A DNA stretch of 11,773 bases. Source: JAGLYP01 sp034659435 (lineage in GTDB: Bacteria; Patescibacteriota; Patescibacteriia; Patescibacteriales; UBA12075). How positions within the stretch are numbered: position 1 is the stretch's first letter; each line of letters opens with the position of its first letter. The notes below the pieces were generated by a model that searched no databases, was not told where the DNA came from, and saw only the letters and a list, made by a program, of their open reading frames with translations. This document shows, in pieces, positions 6,333 through 11,773 of this stretch. The stretch lies in assembly GCA_034659435.1 (NCBI GenBank), contig JAYEHJ010000068.1, positions 1 to 11,773 on the forward strand. The letters run 5' to 3'. Position numbers and translations under genes: made by a program.

Positions 6333-6353
6333 CGTAGCTTTAGCGAAGGCGGA
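6328..6353 (-). repeat. CTTCGCTAAAGCTRCG palindromic repeat fused to the tRNA 3' end
   Basis: On the minus strand TCCGCC and GGCGGA form a perfect 6-base stem around the core TTCGCTAAAGCTACG. The first four bases belong to the tRNA (last three acceptor bases plus discriminator G). Two further units with the same core and different stems lie in ligA at 11058-11131. Confidence 0.75.
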
Positions 6354-6433
6354 GAGTGCGAGATTCGAACTCGCGTGGGCTTTCACCCGCTTGCTTTCCA
6401 AGCAAGTGCCATAGGCCTCTAGGCGAACTCTCC
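6350..6433 (-). tRNA. tRNA-Ser (anticodon GGA)
   Basis: The minus strand folds as a complete class II tRNA. The acceptor stem is GGAGAGT with ACTCTCC (7 pairs). The D stem is GCC/GGC. The anticodon arm is CTTGC, loop TTGGAAA, GCAAG, giving anticodon GGA. A variable arm built on GGGTGAAAGCCC and a T arm GCGAG-TTCGAAT-CTCGC follow. The discriminator base is G, usual for serine. It reads UCU and UCC. CCA is not encoded (next bases are CCT), so it must be added after transcription. It sits between the DsbA-like gene and the radical SAM gene. Its 3' end is directly joined to a palindromic repeat. Confidence 0.96.
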
Positions 6434-6445
6434 AAAAAATGATAT

Positions 6446-6500
6446 ACAAACAACAGACAACAAAAATGCTATATGTTGCCTGTCATTGCTTGTTGCTTAT
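6446..6500. repeat. Low-complexity inverted tract upstream of tRNA-Ser
   Basis: ACAAACAACAGACAACAA (6446-6463) faces TGTTGCCTGTCATTGCTTGT and following bases (6474-6500), which are roughly its reverse complement. It fills the gap between the DsbA-like stop and the tRNA 5' end. The ACAACAG/ACAACAA units are 7 bases long, like the heptamer tracts elsewhere in the window. Confidence 0.4.
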
Positions 6501-6502
6501 CT

Positions 6503-7264
6503 TTATAATTCCGCTTCAATAATACTCTTCAAACCTTTTCTATCTATACCGGCGCTGTCAACAAAATCTTCAAACTGATAAGCGCCCGGATAAGGAACGC
6601 TGTTAATGAATGTTGTTGGCGCGCCTATTACGTTAAAATTATCAGCTTCCATAATTGAATTTTGTATTTTTTCTAAATATTTTTCCGTTCGCATGCATTC
6701 GCTAAAATCATCTTCATTAACTCCAACGGCTTTTGATAAAACAAAAATATTCTCTTCATTTAATTTTTCTTCTCTCTTTGCGTTAAATAATTTTTCCGCC
6801 ATTTCCCAAAATAGATCCTGTTCTCCGGCGCACTCAGACGCCAATGCCGCCACTATGGAATTTTGATGGGAACGCATGGGAAAGCGCCTGAAAGCAATCA
6901 CGATTTTTCCCTCAAAATAATTATTAATTTCTTTTAACACTAAAAAATAATCCGCGCTGAATTGATTATCAAAATCATCATAAACTATTATTTGAATTGG
7001 CGCGTTAAAATCTCCCAAAACATAATCAGTATCATTAATTTCTCTAACAATTTTATTTTTCGCTGTTTTAGCTTTTTCCAAAGCCTGATTGTTTTCCGCA
7101 AGCAATTGGCTTGCCGGCTCTCCTTGATTATTGCCAAAGCTAACCAAATCTTGATTGTCTATTTTTATTTTTCGCGCATTAAATGCCATATAAATAACCA
7201 CGGCGCATAATAATAAAACAAAAATTGAAATTGAAATTTTTGAAATTTTGCTAATGCTTTGCAT
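6503..7264 (-). CDS. Membrane-anchored DsbA-fold protein lacking the CXXC active site
   Basis: The 253-residue protein has one N-terminal membrane segment (about 13-28) as an uncleaved anchor or signal, then a variable linker to about 75. A thioredoxin-like domain of the DsbA/Thioredoxin_4 type follows, starting near YVLGDFNAPIQIIVYDDF. In this family YxDFxCPFC follows the first strand; here it is YDDFDNQFS, with Asn100 and Ser103 where the two catalytic cysteines should be. The rest is normal: FRRFPMRSHQNS, ECAGEQDLFWEMAEKLF, FSECMRTEKY and the cis-proline loop IGAPTTFIN (Pro216). Cys144 and Cys190 remain, at positions often cysteine in this family. The domain would face outside the cytoplasm. 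Without CXXC it should not be a dithiol oxidase; binding, scaffolding or a chaperone role is possible (inference). The gene starts 28 bases after the gatA stop, so it is probably co-transcribed with it. Confidence 0.85.
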   Translation of the reverse strand: MQSISKISKISISIFVLLLCAVVIYMAFNARKIKIDNQDLVSFGNNQGEPASQLLAENNQALEKAKTAKNKIVREINDTDYVLGDFNAPIQIIVYDDFDNQFSADYFLVLKEINNYFEGKIVIAFRRFPMRSHQNSIVAALASECAGEQDLFWEMAEKLFNAKREEKLNEENIFVLSKAVGVNEDDFSECMRTEKYLEKIQNSIMEADNFNVIGAPTTFINSVPYPGAYQFEDFVDSAGIDRKGLKSIIEAEL

Positions 7265-7292
7265 AAATTTAATATTTTATTAAAGCCTTTAT

Positions 7293-8750
7293 TTATAATT
7301 CCGGCTTTTGCTTATGGTAATCAGCCGCGTTTTGAAAAGCAGATCCCATTTTATAAAGCGCGTTCTCAAAAAATCTCTTGCCTATTATCTGCATGCCGAC
7401 CGGCAAGCCATTGGAAAATCCAACGGGAATGGATATTGCCGGCAATCCGGACAAAGAAGCGCCGGAAACATAAACATCCTCCAAATACATTTTTAAAGGA
7501 TCTTTTGCTTGTTCGCCGATTTTAAAAGCCGTATGCGGACTGGTTGGCGTAATTACGCAATCAACTTTGCTTAAAACTTGATCAAACTCTTTTTTTATAA
7601 TTGTTCTTACTTTTTGCGCTTTTAAATAATAAGCGTCAAAATATCCGGCTGACAAAACGTAGGTGCCCAGCATAATCCTGCGCTTGGCTTCTGAACCAAA
7701 ACCTTTTCCACGGCTTTTTTTATAAATATCAATTAGCTCTTTTGATTCTTTATCGCTAAAACCATAACGAATTCCGTCAAAACGCGCCAAATTTGAACTT
7801 ATTTCCGAAGGAGTAATGATATAATAAACACCAACGCTATATTTATTATGCGGCAAACTGACATTAATAATTTCCGCTCCTTGTTTTTTATATTCATCTA
7901 CCGCCTGCGTAACTAATTTTTTAACTTCCGGCTCCAATCCTTCGTTGAAATATTCCTTGGGTATGCCGATTTTTTTGCCTTTAAGCGCGCATCCGGAACT
8001 TAGCTCCGAAACTTCGGAATTTATCTCCGAAACGTTTACGGTAGTCGCGTCATTTTTATCAACTCCGGCAATAACGTCCATAACAATTTTCGCGTCCTCC
8101 GCGGTTTTTGTAATAGGCCCCGGAACATCGGTTGATGAAGTCATGGCAATAAGCCCAAAGCGTGAAGCTAAACCGTAAGTCGGCTTTAAACCGGTTACTC
8201 CGCAAAAACTTGCGGGGCATCTAATTGAGCCGCCCGTATCCGTGCCTAAAGCAAACAAACACATATCCGCGGCAACAGCCGCTGCTGATCCGCCGGAAGA
8301 TCCGCCGGGAACGCGCTCCAAATCCCAAGGGTTATGAGTGGAGCCGAAAGCGCTGTTTTCGGTTGAAGCTCCATGCGCGAATTCATCCAAATTGGATTTG
8401 CCCAAAAGCACTGCCCCTGCTTCTCGCAATTTTTTAATAATAGTTGCGTCAAAAGGCGCGATATAGTTTTCCAAAATTTTTGAGGCGGCAGTCGTTTTAA
8501 CGCCTTTTGTCATAATATTATCTTTGACAATATAAGGAATACCAAGCAAATCGCCCTTTTCTCCTTGTGCTCTCTTTTCATCCGCCTTTTCCGCCGCAAC
8601 CATTGCCTCTTTTTCGCACACAGTCAAACAAGCCTTAACTTTATCGTCAACAGCTTTAATTCTATCCAAACACGCCCACGCTAAATCAACAGAACTAATT
8701 TCGCCTGCCTCTAATCTTTCTTGCGCTTGCTTTATTGTTAACTTATTCAT
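7293..8750 (-). CDS. gatA: Asp-tRNA(Asn)/Glu-tRNA(Gln) amidotransferase subunit A
   Basis: The 485-residue protein is full length for GatA. It carries the amidase signature GGSSGGSAAAVAA (149-161) and GTDTGGSIRCPASFCG (169-184). The Ser-cisSer-Lys triad is visible as Lys76 in IVKDNI, cis-Ser151 and nucleophile Ser175. It frees ammonia from glutamine and passes it to GatB, which converts Glu-tRNA(Gln) or Asp-tRNA(Asn) to the amide. GatC is encoded just upstream; gatB is not in the window. An unusual insert at residues 240-253 (VSEINSEVSELSSG) is encoded by a doubled 21-base palindromic unit, between the amidase core and LKGKKIGIPKEY. The ATG at 8750 has no Shine-Dalgarno sequence. The 184-base gap to gatC holds a palindromic repeat, which is unusual for genes whose products work as one complex. 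Confidence 0.98.
   Translation of the reverse strand: MNKLTIKQAQERLEAGEISSVDLAWACLDRIKAVDDKVKACLTVCEKEAMVAAEKADEKRAQGEKGDLLGIPYIVKDNIMTKGVKTTAASKILENYIAPFDATIIKKLREAGAVLLGKSNLDEFAHGASTENSAFGSTHNPWDLERVPGGSSGGSAAAVAADMCLFALGTDTGGSIRCPASFCGVTGLKPTYGLASRFGLIAMTSSTDVPGPITKTAEDAKIVMDVIAGVDKNDATTVNVSEINSEVSELSSGCALKGKKIGIPKEYFNEGLEPEVKKLVTQAVDEYKKQGAEIINVSLPHNKYSVGVYYIITPSEISSNLARFDGIRYGFSDKESKELIDIYKKSRGKGFGSEAKRRIMLGTYVLSAGYFDAYYLKAQKVRTIIKKEFDQVLSKVDCVITPTSPHTAFKIGEQAKDPLKMYLEDVYVSGASLSGLPAISIPVGFSNGLPVGMQIIGKRFFENALYKMGSAFQNAADYHKQKPEL
7992..8033. repeat. Doubled 21-base palindromic unit inside gatA
   Basis: Units 7992-8012 and 8013-8033 are identical at 18 of 21 positions. Each has arms that pair (for example TTCGGA with TCCGAA) around a short AT-rich core. 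The 42 bases equal residues 240-253 exactly: VSEINSE then VSELSSG. A 21-base unit keeps the reading frame. Confidence 0.8.
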
Positions 8751-8831
8751 TGTTTTATTGTTATATTGTTAATATATAGACATAATAAACGCATTCTTCT
8801 TTTATATTTCCTATTATTCAAAATTGTATCA

Positions 8832-8897
8832 CTTAAAGAGATTCCCGATCATTTAATATAATTTCCCTGCGCGCGCTTGTGTGTCGGGAATGACAAA
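8832..8897 (+). repeat. TGTCATTCC-type palindromic repeat between gatC and gatA
   Basis: This is the reverse complement of 1644-1709 with one difference in 66 bases. Stem arms are ATTCCCGA (8841-8848) and TCGGGAAT (8884-8891). It fills about a third of the 184-base gatC-gatA gap, which has no other recognisable feature. The long loop makes it an unlikely simple terminator. Confidence 0.85.
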
Positions 8898-8934
8898 GAA
8901 AAAAACCATTAAAATAAAAATATAAGTTCTTAAT

Positions 8935-9225
8935 TCACAACACCCTCCCAACTTTAATCTGTCCGTCTTCAATATCCGGCGCTTGATTAATCGCGTTAAC
9001 TCGTTCGGAATCATCCCACGCGCGCGCTTTGTCTTCGCGCCATGAATTTTCAAGACCTGTAATTTGCGCGGTAGGCTCAACTCCTTCAGTGTCAACCTTT
9101 TGTAATTGTTCAATATAGCATAAAACATCAGACAGCTGCCTGCCGTAAATATCTAATTCTTTATCGCTCAATTCCAATCTGGCCAAATTGGCGATATGTT
9201 TAACATCTTCTTTTTTTAACTTCAT
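8935..9225 (-). CDS. gatC: Asp-tRNA(Asn)/Glu-tRNA(Gln) amidotransferase subunit C
   Basis: The 96-residue protein matches GatC in length and pattern. It has an N-terminal helix KKEDVKHIANLARLELS, a second helix containing the LCYIEQLQKVDTEGVEPT segment (about 46-63), and a C-terminal arm ending IKVGRVL, like the family's (F)xVPxVL tail. GatC wraps around GatA and links it to GatB. The gene ends in TGA, read here as a stop. That argues against the TGA-glycine code of Gracilibacteria and SR1. The start ATG at 9225 lies 40 bases after the ligA stop, with no Shine-Dalgarno sequence; ligA and gatC are probably co-transcribed. Confidence 0.95.
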   Translation of the reverse strand: MKLKKEDVKHIANLARLELSDKELDIYGRQLSDVLCYIEQLQKVDTEGVEPTAQITGLENSWREDKARAWDDSERVNAINQAPDIEDGQIKVGRVL

Positions 9226-9265
9226 ATTTTTTATTGATAAATTATTGTATTGCTAAATTTAATTT

Positions 9266-11446
9266 TTATTCAATCATCTTGCTAAAATCATCTTCACTGA
9301 CTACATTTACTCCCAAATCCTTTGCCTTATTAAATTTTGATCCCGGATTTTCGCCCGCGACAACAAAATCAGTATTTTTACTTACCGAGGATGCTATTTT
9401 GCCCCCTAATTCTCTTATTTTAGCTTTTGCTTCATTTCTTGTCAAACCGTTCAACGCCCCTGTTAAAACAAAAACTTTTCCTGTAAAATCACTTTGTTGC
9501 ATACTATTCGCTGTCTGCCGCTTAATAATAATTCCATTTTTCTCAAGCTTTCTTAACAACTTGATATTTTTCTCATTATGCCACCAATCATAAATACTTT
9601 TCGCCACAATCGGTCCGATATCTTCAATCTCCTCCAGCTGTTCTAGCCTTATTGATTGAAATATTTTAATAATATCAAATAAATTCGTAATTCGTAATTC
9701 GTAATTCGTAATTCGCTCCGCAAGGAGCAAAGCTGTCTCCTCCCCAACATGCCTAATTCCAAGCCCGTATATAAATCGCGCCAAATCAAGCTCTTTCTTC
9801 GCGGCAATCGCTTTAATCAAATTCTCGGCGGACTTGTCCGCAAAACGTTCAAGCGGCTTTAAGTCATATTCGCTTAAGCTGTAAAAATCCGCGATATCGC
9901 TTACCAGCCCCGCTTTTACCAATTGTTCAACCACTTTTGAACCCAAGCCTTCAATATCCATGGCCGCCTTTGACGTCCAATGCGACAGGCGCCTTAAAGT
10001 AACCGCGTAACAGTCCTTGTTTGTACAGCGCAAGACCACCTCGCCTGGAATTCTTTCAACTTGCGAGCCGCATATCGGGCAATTTTTAGGAATTAAAATT
10101 TTCTGTTCACTGCCTGAGCGCATTTTCGGCAAAACTTGCGCTACTTTTGGAATTACATCTCCCGCGCGCTCAACAATAACCGTATCGCCTATCTTCAAGC
10201 CAAGCCTGTTAATTTCATCCATATTATGAAGAGTTACATGCGACACTGTTACTCCACCAACGCGAACCGGCTTTAAAACTCCGATTGGCGTTAAAGTTCC
10301 CGTCCGCCCGATCTGCCATACCACGCCTTTAAGCGCGGTGGCAACCTGCTCGGCCGCGAATTTGTAAGCAATCGCGTATCTCGGCCCCTTGCCAACTATG
10401 CCCAAAACAGGCCACAGCGCCAAATTATTTACTTTTACCACCACGCCATCCACTTCCATTGACAATTTTTTCCGGTTTTTCTCCCAATACGCGTGAAACT
10501 TATTTACTTCATCCAAATTCCGGCAATATTTATTACTCTCCAAAATCTTCAAGCCAAGCAGTTTGGCTAATTTAATTTCCTGTTCATGGGTTTGTAATCG
10601 CAAATCATCCGCGCCGGCGATTCCGTAAACATAAAAATCCAACTTTCTTTCGGCCGTGATTTTAGAATCAAGCTGCCTGATTGAACCGGCGGCGCCATTG
10701 CGCGGATTAGCTAAAACTTTTTTGCCTGCTTTTTTATATTTTTTATTTAATTCGTTAAAAATTTTTTTCGCCATCAAAGCCTCCCCCCTGATTATAATCC
10801 CGCCATTTTCAATAATATTCAATAATTTGTTGGCTTGATCCGAATCTAAACCGATATTTTTTAGCTCTGCTTCAGATGGAATTCTTAATCTCAGGGGAAT
10901 ACTTTCAATAGTTTTTAAATTATTAGTAACATCCTCCCCTACTTTCCCATCGCCCCTGGTAGCGCCTTGCGTAAAAATTCCATTCACATAATTCAAGCTC
11001 ATAGCCAATCCGTCAAATTTTAATTCACAATAATAATCCAATATAACTTGCGATTTTTGCTTGCCACTCGCAGCTTTAGCGAAGTTGGGATTTATGCTTG
11101 CCCCGCGCAGCTTTAGCGAAGTGGGGATTTGTGATTTTATTTTTTTAGCGCGGCTTTCCCAATCTTTCATGTCTTGCGCTGAAAACGCGTCAAACAAAGA
11201 TAACATTGCCGGCTCGTGCGCGATTTTTTTAAATTTATCCAGCGGACGCCCTTCAACTCTTTGCGTTGGTGAATCAGCGGTAATAAATTCCGGATATTCT
11301 TGTTCTAATTTAAAAAGCTCATTTTTCAAACTGTCCAAAGCCCCTTCGGATATTTCCTGCCTATCCATGACATGATAAAGATAGCGATGATGGTTAATCT
11401 CTTTTTTTAACTTTTCTACGCGATTTTTAGATTCTTGCTTATTCAT
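9266..11446 (-). CDS. ligA: NAD-dependent DNA ligase LigA with repeat-derived inserts
   Basis: The 726-residue protein has all LigA domains. Domain Ia has the YHVMDRQEISEGALDSL region and the TQRVEGRPL motif. The adenylation domain has the catalytic lysine Lys143 in KFDG, then TRGDGKVGEDVT (163-174), NPRNGAAGS (247-255) and VDGVVVKV (332-339). The OB fold has GRTGTLTPIGVLKPV. Zinc ligands are Cys456, 459, 474 and 479. HhH repeats lie at about 495-622 and a BRCT domain at about 653-726. It seals nicks in replication and repair using NAD+. It is longer than the usual ~670 residues partly through two inserts: residues 105-132, just before the catalytic strand, made by a 37-base tandem repeat, and residues 577-590 in the HhH region, made by a heptamer tract. 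All key residues are intact, so it should be active. The ATG at 11446 is 28 bases after the preceding stop. Confidence 0.98.
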   Translation of the reverse strand: MNKQESKNRVEKLKKEINHHRYLYHVMDRQEISEGALDSLKNELFKLEQEYPEFITADSPTQRVEGRPLDKFKKIAHEPAMLSLFDAFSAQDMKDWESRAKKIKSQIPTSLKLRGASINPNFAKAASGKQKSQVILDYYCELKFDGLAMSLNYVNGIFTQGATRGDGKVGEDVTNNLKTIESIPLRLRIPSEAELKNIGLDSDQANKLLNIIENGGIIIRGEALMAKKIFNELNKKYKKAGKKVLANPRNGAAGSIRQLDSKITAERKLDFYVYGIAGADDLRLQTHEQEIKLAKLLGLKILESNKYCRNLDEVNKFHAYWEKNRKKLSMEVDGVVVKVNNLALWPVLGIVGKGPRYAIAYKFAAEQVATALKGVVWQIGRTGTLTPIGVLKPVRVGGVTVSHVTLHNMDEINRLGLKIGDTVIVERAGDVIPKVAQVLPKMRSGSEQKILIPKNCPICGSQVERIPGEVVLRCTNKDCYAVTLRRLSHWTSKAAMDIEGLGSKVVEQLVKAGLVSDIADFYSLSEYDLKPLERFADKSAENLIKAIAAKKELDLARFIYGLGIRHVGEETALLLAERITNYELRITNLFDIIKIFQSIRLEQLEEIEDIGPIVAKSIYDWWHNEKNIKLLRKLEKNGIIIKRQTANSMQQSDFTGKVFVLTGALNGLTRNEAKAKIRELGGKIASSVSKNTDFVVAGENPGSKFNKAKDLGVNVVSEDDFSKMIE
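9682..9728. repeat. AATTCGT heptamer tract plus small hairpin inside ligA
   Basis: Four perfect AATTCGT units and a fifth AATTCG run from 9682 to 9715. A hairpin GCTCC-GCAA-GGAGC follows at 9715-9728. On the minus strand this encodes LAERITNYELRITN. The number of units matters for the frame, since 7 is not a multiple of 3. The same unit occurs 1.9 times in the glycosyltransferase gene at 4912-4924. Confidence 0.85.
11058..11131. repeat. Two tandem 37-base CTTCGCTAAAGCTRCG units inside ligA
   Basis: Units 11058-11094 and 11095-11131 match at 33 of 37 positions. On the minus strand each has the core CTTCGCTAAAGCTGCG, flanked by stem arms that differ between units: CCCC/GGGG in one, a bulged CC-ACT/AGT-GG in the other. 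Because 37 is not a multiple of 3, the core is read as TSLKLRG in one unit and NFAKAAS in the other. An ATTTGTG-ATTTTAT heptamer pair adjoins at 11127-11140. Confidence 0.85.
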
Positions 11447-11474
11447 TTTTGACTATTTTTTATTGGACTGCCGC

Positions 11475-11773
11475 CTAATTCCGGCTTTGGTATTTTAATC
11501 TATTTATTTCATCATTCAAAAATAATAATGTTTCCGGAATTAAAATTTTTCTGATTTTTTGAAATTTTTCAGGAGCTATTAAAAAATTCAGATCCTGATC
11601 AATCATTCTTTGGCTTATTTTTTTATCAACAAAATCATATAATTCTATTATAAAATCCAAGGCGCTTTTATCGGCATAATTTTCAATTATGCTTTTATCA
11701 TATTCTCGTCCTTGCAAGAAAAAATGATGAATGTCATACAAATCTCTGGCGGCAATCGCATTTCCTTTTTTAA
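11475..11773 (-). CDS. AbiEii/AbiGii-type nucleotidyltransferase toxin, C-terminal part
   Basis: The frame is open to the right edge, so the 5' end lies off the window. At least 98 codons are visible (a TTG at 11741 is internal, not the start). It begins KKGNAIAARDLYDIHHFFLQ. A basic residue some way before an RD-x-YD motif and an aromatic-rich helix are typical of the C-terminal part of AbiEii proteins, which have a DNA polymerase beta-like nucleotidyltransferase fold. The tail ends with ETLLFLNDEINRL, like the final helix of many such proteins. AbiEii is the toxin of type IV toxin-antitoxin and phage abortive infection systems. An AbiEi antitoxin gene, if present, would lie beyond the right edge. 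The assignment rests on a short part of the protein. The gene ends 28 bases before ligA. Confidence 0.65.
   Translation of the reverse strand, partial: KKGNAIAARDLYDIHHFFLQGREYDKSIIENYADKSALDFIIELYDFVDKKISQRMIDQDLNFLIAPEKFQKIRKILIPETLLFLNDEINRLKYQSRN

Noticed and set aside
6255..6449. 64-codon minus-strand frame containing SAFAKATADKSA
   Set aside because: It runs straight through tRNA-Ser and the repeat at its 3' end. The peptide is only the translation of the palindromic repeat.
8246..8452. 68-codon minus-strand frame and plus-strand frames within gatA
   Set aside because: Alternative readings of the GC-richer amidase signature region; gatA is unambiguous here.
8935..8937. TGA recoding as glycine, as in Gracilibacteria/SR1
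   Set aside because: gatC ends at this TGA exactly where the family's C-terminal tail should end, and no gene in the window has an internal TGA.
8853..9128. 91-codon minus-strand frame overlapping gatC
   Set aside because: It is gatC read in another frame, extended into the intergenic repeat; gatC has the conserved protein pattern.
9682..11131. CRISPR-like array from the ligA repeats
   Set aside because: The repeats are adjacent tandem units without unique spacers and lie inside a coding frame; no cas genes are present.
11475..11741. An 88-residue complete small protein starting at TTG 11741
   Set aside because: The frame stays open upstream to the window edge and the upstream residues (AIAARD) complete a family motif, so it is the tail of a larger protein.

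Overview
The window is an AT-rich stretch (roughly one third G+C by eye) in which every recognisable gene lies on the minus strand and is read from right to left. TGA works as a stop (end of gatC). The gene starts mostly lack Shine-Dalgarno sequences. The gene families, the opening of the left-edge glycosyltransferase and the peptide made by one repeat (AFAKATADK-like) all recall Candidatus Patescibacteria (CPR), most likely a Parcubacteria-type genome. That placement is inference from sequence style, not from a marker search.

In reading order (right to left), the right end holds the 3' part of an AbiEii-type nucleotidyltransferase toxin gene. It is followed by three housekeeping genes: ligA (NAD-dependent DNA ligase), gatC and gatA (two subunits of the Asp/Glu-tRNA amidotransferase; gatB is not here). 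Next comes a membrane-anchored DsbA-fold protein that has lost its CXXC motif, then tRNA-Ser(GGA).

Left of the tRNA, behind a terminator-like hairpin and an extended -10 promoter, lies a cluster that looks like surface-glycan synthesis. It has a radical SAM/SPASM protein, a GT-B glycosyltransferase 6 bases behind it, an AAA/DUF4143 ATPase with its own promoter and possible operator, a class I SAM methyltransferase, a P-loop nucleotide-kinase-like protein, and a second glycosyltransferase cut by the left edge. The ATPase gene looks like a later arrival: the first 24 bases of the methyltransferase gene are repeated (23/24) on its far side, right after the glycosyltransferase stop.

The most unusual content is the repeats. 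One palindromic family with TGTCATTCC ends has three full copies and one divergent copy between genes, and its stem arms covary. A second family, with core CTTCGCTAAAGCTRCG, abuts the tRNA-Ser 3' end and occurs as two tandem units inside ligA, in frame. A 21-base palindromic unit is doubled in frame inside gatA. Heptamer tracts sit in frame in ligA and twice in the glycosyltransferase. So three coding genes carry repeat-derived peptides at likely surface loops, comparable in outcome to the Rickettsia palindromic elements. This is the best candidate for an undescribed system in the window.
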